A DNA stretch of 64,000 bases from Trichlorobacter ammonificans. GTDB lineage: Bacteria; Desulfobacterota; Desulfuromonadia; Geobacterales; Pseudopelobacteraceae. Position numbers and translations under genes: made by a program. Below the pieces are notes generated by a model. The model was not told the DNA's origin. It ran no database searches and saw nothing but the letters and a program-made list of their open reading frames with translations. This document shows, piece after piece, positions 32,945 to 41,852 of the stretch; position 1 is the stretch's first letter; each line of letters starts with the position of its first letter. Where the stretch lies: contig NZ_OW150024.1 of the NCBI RefSeq assembly GCF_933509905.1, positions 577,501 to 641,500 on the forward strand. The letters are read 5' to 3'.

Positions 32945-33973
32945 CTATTCCAGAACCGGTGTGCCGGAAACCACTGCCCTGACCTTTTTCAGGGCCGCTT
33001 CCGCAGCCGCACGATCGGTAAAGGTCCCGGCGGTCAGCTTCCGGGAGGAGACCGGTACACTGGTTTTCTGGATAGTCACCTTGATGCCGCTTGCCGCCAG
33101 ACGCTGCTGTTCGGACTGGGCACCGGACAGGTGCGCATAGGATCCGGCAAAGACCTCGTGTTTGCCACCTTTGGGCACTGTGAAGCCGTCTCCGGCCTGT
33201 CGCTTCAGCATCTCGACCGCCTTCATCGCCTCAGCCTTGTCGTCGTAGCTGCCGTAGAGCAGGCGGTGCATGGGGGCCGGACGTTTCGGTCCCATGGTCA
33301 TCACCGGTGTCAGGCCGGCTTTCTTCAGCTTTGCCATGTCTTCGGCAAGGGCTCCCTCAACAACGTACAGTCCCACCACCAGCGTCCAGGGACCGCCGCT
33401 TTTCACCGCGGGCTTGCGCTCCGCCGGTTTTGCAGCAGCTTCCTTCTTGGCCGGTGCCGTTTTTGCCGTCGCCGGGGAGGGTGCCGTCTTGGCGGGCGCC
33501 GGGGGCGGTGGTGCAACCGCCGGCTGCTGCTGTGCCGGTACCTTGGCGGTCGCTGCCGGAGTGGACGGTGATGCCGGCTTTGCCGGTTGTGGCGCCGGCG
33601 ATGTAGCGGGTTGTGCCGCTGCAACCGGGGCAGGCGGTTGTGCGGCCGGAGCCGTCGGCTTCACCGCCGGTGCCGCTGCCGGCGGAGGTGCTGCCGGAGT
33701 AGCCGGCTTTGCGACTTCCGCTGGTGTGGTGGGAGCCGGTTCACCCTTGGGGGGCAACGGTTGTTTTACCACCTGGGGCGGTGCCGGCGGTTTGGGAGGC
33801 GGCTCCTGGGGGCGGATCAGGCCGGTGAAGAAGTAAAGGTACCCAACAACTCCCAACAGCAGCAGCAGTATCACCAGCAGTGTCGTCTGGCGTCCCTTGT
33901 CCTGCTGCCCCTGCTGCTCTGCCGCTGGGGTATCGCTGTCGGTTGCCGGTTTTTTGTTGAATTTGAATTCCAT
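32945..33973 (-). CDS. SPOR-domain inner-membrane protein
   Basis: The 342-residue protein has a cytoplasmic N-terminus, one membrane helix (about residues 31-51) and a long periplasmic Pro/Ala/Lys-rich linker (about 55-190). The C-terminal part has SPOR-like folds, two copies by eye, around WTLVVGLYVVEGALAEDMAKLKKAG and HEVFAGSYAHLSGAQ. SPOR domains bind denuded septal peptidoglycan. The low-complexity linker explains long shadow frames in this area. It is next to the EF-G-like gene with a 16-base gap. Confidence 0.82.
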   Translation of the reverse strand: MEFKFNKKPATDSDTPAAEQQGQQDKGRQTTLLVILLLLLGVVGYLYFFTGLIRPQEPPPKPPAPPQVVKQPLPPKGEPAPTTPAEVAKPATPAAPPPAAAPAVKPTAPAAQPPAPVAAAQPATSPAPQPAKPASPSTPAATAKVPAQQQPAVAPPPPAPAKTAPSPATAKTAPAKKEAAAKPAERKPAVKSGGPWTLVVGLYVVEGALAEDMAKLKKAGLTPVMTMGPKRPAPMHRLLYGSYDDKAEAMKAVEMLKRQAGDGFTVPKGGKHEVFAGSYAHLSGAQSEQQRLAASGIKVTIQKTSVPVSSRKLTAGTFTDRAAAEAALKKVRAVVSGTPVLE

Positions 33974-33989
33974 GAACTGCCTCCGTACA

Positions 33990-36074
33990 CTAGTCTTTCT
34001 TGGCCGCCTGGGCTTCGGCGATGACCTTCTGCGCCAGGTGGGTCGGCACTTCCTCGTAATGGGAGAACTCCGTACTGAACAGGCCCCGGTCGCTGGTCAT
34101 CGACTTGAGATCATTGGAGTAGGCCAGCACCTCGGACATCGGCACCACCGCCTTGATGCTCTGGGAGTTGGCCTTGGGCTCCACCCCCACCACCTTGCCC
34201 CGCCGGGAGTTCAGGTCGCCGATCACATCACCCATGTTTTCATCCGGTACCGTCACGGTCAGGTTGACGATCGGCTCCAGCAGCACCGGCTTGCACTGTT
34301 CCATGGCTTTCTTGAACGCCAGGGAGCCGGCCACCTTGAAGGCCATTTCCGACGAGTCGACGGTGTGGAAGGAGCCGTCGTAGAGCGCCACCTTGAAGTC
34401 CACCACCGGATAACCGGCCAGGAATCCTTCGATGGCCGCTTCCTGAATCCCCTTGTCCACCGCCGGGATGTACTGGCGCGGAATCACCCCACCCACGATC
34501 TTGTCCTCGAACTGGTAGCCGTCGCCCCGACCGGTGGGGGACAGTTCGATCCAGCAGTCTCCGTACTGCCCCTTGCCGCCGGACTGTTTCTTGTACTTGC
34601 CCTGCACCTTGGCAGAGCCGCGAATGGTCTCGAAATAGGGCACTTTGGGGGTCTTCAGCAGCACTTCCACGTTGAACTTGCGTTTCATCTTCTCCACGAT
34701 CACATCCAGGTGCACTTGGCCCAGGCCGGAGATGATGAACTCCTTGGTCTGGGGATCGCGGTGGGACTCCAGGGTCGGCTCCTCTTCGATCATCCGGTGC
34801 AGGGCGTTGTGAATCTTGTCCTCATCGGCCTTGGTCTTGGGTTCAATGGCGTAGGAGATCACCGGCAAGAGCTGCTTGGCCGGTTCATAGACGATCGGGT
34901 TGTTGGCGTCGCAGAGGGTGTCGCCGGTGATGGTTTCCTTCAGCTTGGCAACGGCCACGATATCGCCGGCAAAGGCCTGCTTGATCGGTTTCTGCTTCTT
35001 CCCTTCCAGTTCATAGATCTGGCCGATCCGTTCCTCGACCCCCTTGGTGGAGTTGAAAATGGTGGAATCGGAGTTAAGCGTGCCGGAGTAAATCCTGAAG
35101 ATGGTGATTTTGCCGGTGTAGGGGTCGGAGGTGGTTTTGAAAACCAGGGCGGAGAACGGCTCCTTCTCGTCCGGACCACGGTCGATCAGATCGTGGTTCT
35201 TGGGATTGGCTCCCACGGCGCGGGTCCGGTCCAGGGGGGAGGGAAGGAAGTCGCAGACCGCCGAGAGCAGTTGCCGCACGCCGATATTCATGGTTGCGGA
35301 GCCGCACAGCACCGGCGTGAAGGTGTTGCGCATGGTGCCGACCCGCAGGCCGTCCAGGATCTCTTCCTCGGTGAGCTCGCCGCTTTCCAGATACTTCTCG
35401 GTCAGCGCATCGTAGGCTTCCGCCACGATCTCCACCATATGGTCGCGCAGGCGCTGGGCCTCATCCTGAAGATCGGCGGGAACCGGCCCCTCCTGACACG
35501 TTCCGGAGCCGTCCTTGGCATAGGTACAGGCCTTCATCCGGATCAGGTCGATAACCCCTTCGAAATGCTCCTCGCTGCCGATCGGCATCTGGACCGCCAC
35601 CCCCCGGGCGCCGAGGGCCTTCTCCATATCATCGATGGCCCGCAGAAAGCTGGCCCGTTCCTTGTCCATCTTGTTGACGAAGGCGATGCGGGGGATTTCG
35701 AATTCGTTGGCCCAGGCCCAGACCTCCTCGGTCTGCACCTTGACGCCGGAAATGGCGGAGAGGATCACCACGGCGCAGTCAAGCGCCCGCATGCAGGCAC
35801 GGGTGTCGCCGATGAAGTCGCCGTAGCCGGGGGTGTCGACGAAGTGGATCGAATGGCCGTTCCACTCACAATGGTCGAAGGCGGAGGTGATGGATATCTT
35901 GCGTTTGATCTCCTCCGGTTCGAAGTCCATGGTGGCAGTGCCGTCATCCACGCGGCCCAGGCGGTCGATCATGCCGGTGTTGAACAGGATCGCTTCGGCC
36001 AGGGAGGTCTTGCCCGCCCCGCCGTGCGCCACAATTCCCAGATTACGGATCTTTTCGGTTGGATAGGTTCCCAT
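33990..36074 (-). CDS. Elongation factor G-like GTPase (EF-G2 group)
   Basis: The 694-residue translation-factor GTPase has all EF-G domains. Its G motifs differ from canonical [12 protein letters not shown] (residues 16-24) in place of AHIDAGKTT, and DTPGYGDF in place of DTPGHVDF; NKMDKE is intact. These differences mark the EF-G-like paralogue group, which is distinct from the translocating EF-G encoded with rpsL/rpsG. The start at 36074 has GGAGG. It overlaps the end of coaX by 32 bases. Its cellular role is unproven. Confidence 0.9.
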   Translation of the reverse strand: MGTYPTEKIRNLGIVAHGGAGKTSLAEAILFNTGMIDRLGRVDDGTATMDFEPEEIKRKISITSAFDHCEWNGHSIHFVDTPGYGDFIGDTRACMRALDCAVVILSAISGVKVQTEEVWAWANEFEIPRIAFVNKMDKERASFLRAIDDMEKALGARGVAVQMPIGSEEHFEGVIDLIRMKACTYAKDGSGTCQEGPVPADLQDEAQRLRDHMVEIVAEAYDALTEKYLESGELTEEEILDGLRVGTMRNTFTPVLCGSATMNIGVRQLLSAVCDFLPSPLDRTRAVGANPKNHDLIDRGPDEKEPFSALVFKTTSDPYTGKITIFRIYSGTLNSDSTIFNSTKGVEERIGQIYELEGKKQKPIKQAFAGDIVAVAKLKETITGDTLCDANNPIVYEPAKQLLPVISYAIEPKTKADEDKIHNALHRMIEEEPTLESHRDPQTKEFIISGLGQVHLDVIVEKMKRKFNVEVLLKTPKVPYFETIRGSAKVQGKYKKQSGGKGQYGDCWIELSPTGRGDGYQFEDKIVGGVIPRQYIPAVDKGIQEAAIEGFLAGYPVVDFKVALYDGSFHTVDSSEMAFKVAGSLAFKKAMEQCKPVLLEPIVNLTVTVPDENMGDVIGDLNSRRGKVVGVEPKANSQSIKAVVPMSEVLAYSNDLKSMTSDRGLFSTEFSHYEEVPTHLAQKVIAEAQAAKKD

Positions 36075-36879
36075 GCACTGCCTCCTTGTTTCCGTGGTTG
36101 TGTTCCGTCGGATTCGAATGGTTCCGTTCAAACAGAATTCTCAGCCCGTCAAGGGTCAGAAACTCGTCAACCTCGTCGATGGTGCGTGATGCGGGGGCGA
36201 TCAGGGGAGCCAGGCCGCCGGTGGCGATCACCCGGGGCTGGTCCCTGCTTTCGTGCTTGATCCGTTCAACGATGCCGTCCACCAGGCCGACGTAGCCGTA
36301 ATAGACGCCGGACTGCATGGAGTGGACCGTGTTTTTGGCAATAACCTGGGGAGGGCGGGCGATATCCACCCGGGGAAGTTTGCTGGCTTTCTGGAACAGG
36401 GCCTCAAGAGAGATGGCGAGGCCGGGAGCGATGGCGCCGCCACAGTATTCGCCCTTGGCATTGACGTAGTCAAAGGTGGTGGCGGTACCGAAGTCGACGA
36501 TGATCAGGGAACACTGGTGCTTTTCGAAGCCGGCCACCGCGTTGACGATCCGGTCGGCCCCCACCTCCCGCGGGTTGTCGTAGAGGATCGGCATGCCGGT
36601 CTTGATGCCGGGGCCGACGATGGCGGGAGGGTGCTTGAAATAGGAGCGGCAGAGGGTTTCGAGGACGCCGGTGAGCATCGGCACCACGGAGGCGATGATA
36701 ACGGCCGACACCGCGTCGGGTCTTATGCCGGCAAGGGAGAAGAGGTTGTGCAGCAGGATGGCGTATTCGTCGGAGGTCCGGGACTTGTCGGTGGCGATGC
36801 GCCAATGGTGCGCCAGGGTTGTTTCGCGGTAGATACCGAGGACGATGTTGCTGTTGCCTACGTCGATGACCAGGAGCAT
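36043..36879 (-). CDS. coaX: Type III pantothenate kinase
   Basis: CoaX phosphorylates pantothenate in coenzyme A synthesis. The 278-residue protein shows [14 protein letters not shown] at the N-terminus, [23 protein letters not shown] with the catalytic aspartates, and GGAIAPGL. The ATG at 36879 gives the standard N-terminus; a GTG three codons earlier (36888) is possible. The C-terminus is extended into the EF-G-like gene. In many Geobacter relatives birA and coaX are adjacent; here a cytochrome gene lies between them. Confidence 0.93.
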   Translation of the reverse strand: MLLVIDVGNSNIVLGIYRETTLAHHWRIATDKSRTSDEYAILLHNLFSLAGIRPDAVSAVIIASVVPMLTGVLETLCRSYFKHPPAIVGPGIKTGMPILYDNPREVGADRIVNAVAGFEKHQCSLIIVDFGTATTFDYVNAKGEYCGGAIAPGLAISLEALFQKASKLPRVDIARPPQVIAKNTVHSMQSGVYYGYVGLVDGIVERIKHESRDQPRVIATGGLAPLIAPASRTIDEVDEFLTLDGLRILFERNHSNPTEHNHGNKEAVHGNLSNRKDP

Positions 36880-37053
36880 TCTCGGCACGCCTCACATTCC
36901 CTATCGTAGAATAGCTGTCGCCTCTCCGGCAGCCAATCGCGCCAAATCGCCCGAACCGGCCTGTTTTTCCGCCGCAGGAGCGGTGTACGTGTATACCATA
37001 GCCGATCCGACGCCGCAACCGCAAAACCGCCGCGGCACGCCGCCAATAAACGA

Positions 37054-37082
37054 TTGACGGGTGTTTGCACCGACTGTATAGT
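37054..37082 (+). promoter_or_regulatory. Sigma-70 promoter of the multiheme cytochrome gene
   Basis: TTGACG (37054-37059) and TATAGT (37077-37082) are spaced exactly 17 bases and lie about 50 bases upstream of the cytochrome ATG. Both boxes are close to consensus, so strong, largely constitutive expression is likely. Confidence 0.7.
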
Positions 37083-37131
37083 GTGGCGTCCGAATGGGCT
37101 GTAAATCACTGTTGACGGGAGCGAGACGATA

Positions 37132-38160
37132 ATGATCAGACGAGTGGGCCTGTATGGTGTGATGCTGGTAGTGCTCATGGCCGCAAACGTGCTGGCCGTG
37201 GAGACCAAGGACATCAAGTTTTCCTTTAAAAGCGCAGAACCGGTGGTTTTCAGCCATGCGCTGCACCTGGAAAAGTACCGTAACAACTGTCGCATCTGTC
37301 ACAACACCATCTACGACCTGCGTAACCGCAAGAGCTATACCATGGCTGAGATGGAAAAGGGCAAGTCCTGCGGCGCCTGTCATACCGGCGCGAAAGCCTT
37401 CAGTGTTGCAGCGGAAAAGGACTGTTCCCGCTGTCACCGCGGCAAGCCGCGTGAGGTTGCCTACAAGGTCAAGGGGGCGGGAGACACCGTTTTCAGTCAC
37501 GCCACCCATATCGCCAAGACCGGCGGTGCCTGCCGAAGCTGCCATAACGGCAAGGTCATTACCGGTAAGGAAAAGCGGGTAACCATGGCTGAAATGGAAA
37601 AAGGCAAGACCTGCGGTGCCTGCCACAACGGCAAGCCCACCTTCACGGTGGCCGGTAACTGCAACCGCTGCCACAAGGGGCTGAAACCCAAGGACATCAC
37701 CTTCACCGTCAAAGGGGCGACCGCGGTCAAGTTCAGCCATGACTTCCACACCCAGGCGTACCAGTGCTCGGACTGCCACACCAAGGTCTACCAGTATCGT
37801 CAATCCCCCGGCAAGGTGAGCATGGCCGAGATGGAAAAGGGCAAGTCCTGCGGTACCTGTCACAACAACGGCAAGGACGCTTTCACCGTGGTTGGCAACT
37901 GCGACAAGTGCCACCCGGGGTACAAGCCCGGCAACGTCCAGTTCAAGACCATTGCCGGCGATGCCACCTTCAGCCACGACTTCCACACCCAGGTGTACAA
38001 ATGCGCCGACTGCCACACCAAGGTCTTCCCGTACAAGGCGCACACCATGGAGGCCAGCATGAACGACATGGTAAAAGGTAAGTCCTGTGGCGCCTGCCAT
38101 AACAAGGGGAAAGATGCCTTCTCGGTGGCCGGCGACTGCGCGAAGTGCCATAAGATGTAA
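37132..38160 (+). CDS. Twelve-heme c-type cytochrome, four triheme modules
   Basis: The 342-residue protein has a signal peptide (about residues 1-22, ending VLA) and twelve CxxCH heme motifs, three in each of four tandem modules. Each module repeats VxFSHxxH, then C..CH, an MAEMEKGKSCGACH-like block, and a final C..CH. The modules resemble c7-type triheme domains known from Geobacter multidomain cytochromes. It is a periplasmic or exported electron carrier, probably for extracellular or metal electron transfer. It has its own promoter and terminator and is inserted between coaX and birA on the opposite strand. Confidence 0.93.
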   Translation: MIRRVGLYGVMLVVLMAANVLAVETKDIKFSFKSAEPVVFSHALHLEKYRNNCRICHNTIYDLRNRKSYTMAEMEKGKSCGACHTGAKAFSVAAEKDCSRCHRGKPREVAYKVKGAGDTVFSHATHIAKTGGACRSCHNGKVITGKEKRVTMAEMEKGKTCGACHNGKPTFTVAGNCNRCHKGLKPKDITFTVKGATAVKFSHDFHTQAYQCSDCHTKVYQYRQSPGKVSMAEMEKGKSCGTCHNNGKDAFTVVGNCDKCHPGYKPGNVQFKTIAGDATFSHDFHTQVYKCADCHTKVFPYKAHTMEASMNDMVKGKSCGACHNKGKDAFSVAGDCAKCHKM

Positions 38161-38186
38161 CCGGCTGGCCGACCCGCCGGAGACCT

Positions 38187-38228
38187 AACGACAAAGGCGC
38201 CCGTCAACTGACGGGCGCCTTTGTCGTT
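38187..38228. terminator. Bidirectional terminator between cytochrome and birA
   Basis: A perfect 20-bp inverted repeat (38187-38206 and 38209-38228) with a 2-base centre contains ggcgcccgtca/tgacgggcgcc and ends in ttt on both strands. It serves the convergent cytochrome and birA genes. Confidence 0.88.
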
Positions 38229-38245
38229 ACCGGGGGAACATAGGA

Positions 38246-39223
38246 TCAATAAACCGTCACGTCACCGCTCAACACCCGCTCCAGGCTGCCGTCGGGACGT
38301 TGCAGCAGGAGCGCCCCGTCCCGATCGATACCGCTGAAGGGACCCCGCAGGATGCCGGCGCCGGTATCCACGGCCACCTCACGGCCAAAGGCCGTGGAGC
38401 GGCCGGCCCACTCCTCCCGCACCGGGTCGAAGCCTTCCCGCAGAAACCGTTCGTACCCGGCGGCCAACTCCTGAAAGAGGCGCACCGTAAAGACGGACCT
38501 GCTGACGGTTGTGCCGGACGCCAGCAACAGCGAGGTGGCGGGGTGCCGCAGGCCGTCCGGAAACTGGTGGGCCTGCATGTTGATATTCACGCCGATTCCC
38601 AGGATCACGAACCCTACCCGGTCGGTTTCGGCGCTCATCTCGTTCAGCAGGCCGGCCACCTTCCGTTCCCCCAGCAGCAGGTCATTGGGCCACTTGATGC
38701 CGGGATGCAGGCCGGTGACCGCCTCGATCGTCCGGGCCACGGCCACGGCGGACAAAAACGTCAGTTGGGATGCCTCATGGGGGAGTAGGGGAGGGCGCAG
38801 GATCACCGAGCAGTAGAGGTTGACCCCGGCCGGCGATTCCCAGCGACGCCCCAGGCGCCCCTTGCCGCCGCTTTGGCTGTCGGCCAGCACCACGGTCCCT
38901 TCTGGCGCCCCCTCTTCCGCCAGGCGGAAGGCGTCGCTGTTGGTTGATGAAGTGGCGGCGGCACAGACCAGACGTCGGCCCACCAGGCAGCCGGTAGGGA
39001 GCAGGGAGCGCAAGGAGGGCTCGTCCAGCAGGTCGGGGGAGGAAAGGAGGCGATAGCCCCTGGAGGGGGTCGCCTCAATGCGGTGGCCCTCCTCGCGCAG
39101 CACGGCAATCTGCTTCCAGACTGCGGCGCGGGTGATGCCCAGTTCCCGGCTCAGGCGACTGCCGGAAAGGTAGTCGTTGCTTTCCCGCAGCAGACGCAGG
39201 ATGGCGCAGGTCCGGTCGTTCAT
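38246..39223 (-). CDS. birA: Bifunctional biotin ligase / biotin repressor
   Basis: The 325-residue protein has an N-terminal winged helix (LSRELGITRAAVWKQIAVLREEGH, about residues 23-46). The ligase domain has SSTNSDA, GGKGRLGRRWESP (usually GRGRxGR), and KWPNDLLLGERKVAGLLNE. The C-terminal SH3-like domain is present. It attaches biotin to carboxylase carrier protein and probably represses biotin genes. It overlaps the nadC stop by 4 bases, so nadC-birA is an operon. Confidence 0.94.
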   Translation of the reverse strand: MNDRTCAILRLLRESNDYLSGSRLSRELGITRAAVWKQIAVLREEGHRIEATPSRGYRLLSSPDLLDEPSLRSLLPTGCLVGRRLVCAAATSSTNSDAFRLAEEGAPEGTVVLADSQSGGKGRLGRRWESPAGVNLYCSVILRPPLLPHEASQLTFLSAVAVARTIEAVTGLHPGIKWPNDLLLGERKVAGLLNEMSAETDRVGFVILGIGVNINMQAHQFPDGLRHPATSLLLASGTTVSRSVFTVRLFQELAAGYERFLREGFDPVREEWAGRSTAFGREVAVDTGAGILRGPFSGIDRDGALLLQRPDGSLERVLSGDVTVY

Positions 39224-40050
39224 GCACCGTCCAGCAGCATCGAGATATCCATGGCCCGGGGGGAGTGGGTGAGCGCCCCGACGGAGATGATATCCACCCC
39301 GGTTTCGGCGATGGCCCGCACCGTCTCCAGGTTGACGCCGCCGGAGGCCTCCACCAGCGCCCGCCCCGCGATCAGGTGGACGCAGTGGCGCATGGTGGCG
39401 CAGTCCATGTTGTCCAGCATGATGATGTCGGCCCCGGCAGCCAGGGCCTCTTCCACCTGGGGAACGGTCTCGGTCTCGATTTCGATCTTGAGCGTATGGG
39501 GGATGTAGGCGCGGGCACGGCGGATCGCTTCGGTGATGCCGCCGGCTGCGGCGATGTGGTTCTCCTTGATCAGGATGCCGTCGTAGAGGCCGGTGCGGTG
39601 GTTGATGCCGCCCCCCACCCGGACAGCGTACTTTTCCAGCACCCGCAGGCCGGGAGTGGTCTTGCGGGTATCCACGATGCGGGCCGTGGTGCCGGCCACC
39701 GCCTGAACGTACCGTGCCGTCAGGGTGGCGATGCCGGACATTCGCTGCAGCAGGTTCAAGGCTACCCGCTCCCCCTGCAGCAGCGACGAGGCGTCACCGC
39801 TGATCCGGGCGATGACGGTTCCTGCTGCGATCCGCTCACCATCCCGGCAGAGCGGCTCGAAGCCGACGGCGCCGTCCAGCAGGGTGAAGACGCGGGCGGC
39901 AACGGCAAGGCCGGCCACCGTCATCGCTTCCTTGGCCAAAAGTCGCGCGGTGACCGGACGGGGACCGGTGACCACCGCCTGGGTGGTCAGGTCGCCGGTA
40001 TGGATATCCTCGTGAAGGGCGCTACGGATGATGTTGTCAAGGGTAAGCAT
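39220..40050 (-). CDS. nadC: Nicotinate-nucleotide pyrophosphorylase (carboxylating)
   Basis: NadC converts quinolinate and PRPP to nicotinate mononucleotide in de novo NAD synthesis. The 276-residue protein has the N-terminal EDIHTGDLTT, RMSGIATLT, DTRKTTPGLR, and GGGINHRTGLYDGILIKENH, plus the acidic EIEVE-like ETETVPQVEEAL and LDNM motifs of the barrel. It is the first gene of the nadC-birA pair. Confidence 0.95.
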   Translation of the reverse strand: MLTLDNIIRSALHEDIHTGDLTTQAVVTGPRPVTARLLAKEAMTVAGLAVAARVFTLLDGAVGFEPLCRDGERIAAGTVIARISGDASSLLQGERVALNLLQRMSGIATLTARYVQAVAGTTARIVDTRKTTPGLRVLEKYAVRVGGGINHRTGLYDGILIKENHIAAAGGITEAIRRARAYIPHTLKIEIETETVPQVEEALAAGADIIMLDNMDCATMRHCVHLIAGRALVEASGGVNLETVRAIAETGVDIISVGALTHSPRAMDISMLLDGA

Positions 40051-40183
40051 GATGGCCTTTCCGAAACAGAAGCTGGCCTTTTATATAGCACGGTGCCGAC
40101 GGCAGCCGCAACAGTTCCGCAGGGTGTGGCAGCGGCGGAGTGTCTTGACATTCCGCCTGTTCCGGCGGATATAGAGCAGCATC

Positions 40184-40555
40184 ATGCGCGTCCGCCATCT
40201 GGTATCCCTGCTGGTGTCCATCGTTCTCGCCGGCTGTGCCCACGGGCCGTTGCACGAGAAGGACTACCAGCTCTGGTGGTGCAAGCGGCAGGGGGGAACC
40301 CTCGAACACCGGCTGTCCGACGGTACGCGGGTGGACTGTCTGACCAGGGAGTACGCCGTCGAGGTGGAGTATGCCCCCAAATGGGCCGAGGCGATCGGGC
40401 AGGGGCTCTACTACGCCCGGCAGACCGGCCGCAAGCCGGGGGTGCTGGTCATCATGCGTGACAGCGGGGATGAGCGATTTCTGAAACGGCTGCGTTCCGT
40501 GGCCAGGGAGCAGGATATCAAGGTCTGGACCGTACGCCCCAAGGACCTGGACTGA
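40184..40555 (+). CDS. Putative lipoprotein with PD-(D/E)xK-like core
   Basis: The 123-residue protein starts with a type II signal peptide: basic MRVRH, a hydrophobic stretch and the lipobox LAGC (Cys18). The mature part has VDCLTREYAVEVEYAPKWAEAIGQ with an ordered D...E-x-E...K...Q set, resembling the active-site spacing of PD-(D/E)xK nucleases. It also has a following GLYYARQTGRKPGVLVI strand. I do not know an assigned function. An exported nuclease-like fold is unusual, so the resemblance could be structural only. Confidence 0.65.
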   Translation: MRVRHLVSLLVSIVLAGCAHGPLHEKDYQLWWCKRQGGTLEHRLSDGTRVDCLTREYAVEVEYAPKWAEAIGQGLYYARQTGRKPGVLVIMRDSGDERFLKRLRSVAREQDIKVWTVRPKDLD

Positions 40556-40587
40556 CCTTCGGAACAACTCAGTCAACGAGGAGAGTA

Positions 40588-41091
40588 ATGAAACTGTTCA
40601 GTCTTCAGCGGCGGCAGCTTCTGCCGGTCCCGGCCGAGGATGCCTGGGCATTTTTCGTCAACCCGGCCAACCTGCCCCTGATCACGCCGCCGGACCTCGG
40701 CTTCCGGATCACCTCGCCATTGCCGGAACGGATGTACGCCGGCATGATCGTCTCCTATACCGTGACCCCCTTTGCCGGCCTGCCGGTCACCCGGGTGACC
40801 GAAATCACCCACCTGGAGGAACCGTTCTTCTTCGTGGACGAACAGCGTCTGGGGCCGTACCGCTTCTGGCATCACCAGCATCTGTTCCGGCCGGTGCCGG
40901 CAGGCACCGAAATGACGGACCTGGTGCACTATGCCCTGCCGCTGGGACCGTTGGGACTCCTGGCCGCGCCATTGGTGCAGGCGCGACTTGAAGCCATTTT
41001 TGCCTGGCGGCGGGCGGCCCTGGCGGCGCGGTTCGGGTCAGCGGAACAGGCGGAACGCCTTGAGAATGAGGTCGAAAAGATCCGGTGCTGA
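40588..41091 (+). CDS. SRPBCC (START-like) family protein
   Basis: The 167-residue protein has the START-like ligand-binding pattern: LPVPAEDAWAFFVNPANLPLITPP at the N-terminus, a beta-rich middle with GTEMTDLVHYALPLGPLG, and a long C-terminal helix. Family members bind hydrophobic ligands or act as cyclase/aromatase-like proteins; no substrate can be assigned. The start has a gaggagag site and follows the lipoprotein gene by 32 bases. Its 3' end overlaps the convergent zinc-finger gene by 54 bases. Confidence 0.78.
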   Translation: MKLFSLQRRQLLPVPAEDAWAFFVNPANLPLITPPDLGFRITSPLPERMYAGMIVSYTVTPFAGLPVTRVTEITHLEEPFFFVDEQRLGPYRFWHHQHLFRPVPAGTEMTDLVHYALPLGPLGLLAAPLVQARLEAIFAWRRAALAARFGSAEQAERLENEVEKIRC

Positions 41092-41727
41092 ATGGCGCAG
41101 CGGTTCACTGAAGCTGTCGAAGGACCACGTCGTATCGCTGTCGATGCCCCGCAATTCCCGGTGTTGTTCCCGTTCCCGCTGCACTGCCTCCGCACGTTTT
41201 CGTTCCTGGTGTTCCCGTTCCAGCAGCCTTCCTCCCAACTTCATCCACTCCAGCAGCTGGCGCAGCTCCCCGCCATCCAGCCAGATGCCGTGGGCCTTGC
41301 AGCGATCGACGATGACGCCGCTTCTGGCGCCGAAGTTGACCCGGTGCATAACCTGGGAGCAGGCCGGACATTTGAGATAAGAGACCGGGTAGCGGTCGGG
41401 AGAGCGCTGTTCGTTGATCAGCGCCAGTCCGACATGGTCGATGTCGAAGACGTTGCCGACCATCGCCTCCAGCAGGGCGTCCAGTTCGCCGGGATCGAAG
41501 AAGAGGCCGAGGCACTGCTCGCAGCGGTCGATCAGAAAACGGCCGTGCAGTTTCAGGTCGAGGTGCTTCAGGCGGATGGTGCAACGGGGGCAGGTGCGCG
41601 GTGTGTCGCTTTCGTGGGTGGTGTAGTAGTGAATTCCCCGCAGATCGATGTCGTTACGATTGTTGCAGTAGGCACAGATGAGTGAGCCGGGGGGAAGGGG
41701 GGCATTGCAGTTTGAACAGCGCGCCAT
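41038..41727 (-). CDS. Zinc-ribbon protein with two TFIIB-like zinc fingers
   Basis: The 229-residue cytoplasmic protein has an N-terminal zinc ribbon (CSNCNAPLPPGSLICAYC, residues 4-21). Two zf-TFIIB units follow, one CPRC...CEQCLGLFFDPGELD (about 46-85) and one CPAC...CKAHGIWLDGGELRQLL (about 119-160). A charged helix then leads to the C-terminus. Similar proteins are common in Deltaproteobacteria but have no known function. The 3' overlap with the convergent gene is 54 bases. Confidence 0.78.
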   Translation of the reverse strand: MARCSNCNAPLPPGSLICAYCNNRNDIDLRGIHYYTTHESDTPRTCPRCTIRLKHLDLKLHGRFLIDRCEQCLGLFFDPGELDALLEAMVGNVFDIDHVGLALINEQRSPDRYPVSYLKCPACSQVMHRVNFGARSGVIVDRCKAHGIWLDGGELRQLLEWMKLGGRLLEREHQERKRAEAVQREREQHRELRGIDSDTTWSFDSFSEPLRHSAPDLFDLILKAFRLFR

Positions 41728-41852
41728 GGACCGGACCTTTCAGTGCAGAGTCTGCGAACCGGGGAAAGTATAGCGTAAAGCAACGGGAGCGGAAAGGGGG
41801 GCTGCCCTTCTCTCCTTGCATGCCCCGGCATCGATGGTATAGATAAAGGTCC

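Noticed and set aside
33403-33836. Low-complexity Pro/Ala/Lys-coding region as a separate repeat element
   Set aside because: It is the periplasmic linker of the SPOR protein, in frame with clear flanking domains.
33897-36260. A 787-residue plus-strand open frame across the EF-G-like gene
   Set aside because: It is a high-GC antisense shadow; the minus strand encodes a complete recognised translation factor with ribosome-binding site.
37132-38160. Repeated modules of the cytochrome as a DNA repeat or CRISPR-like array
   Set aside because: The periodicity is explained by tandem triheme protein modules with CxxCH motifs; the DNA units are not identical.
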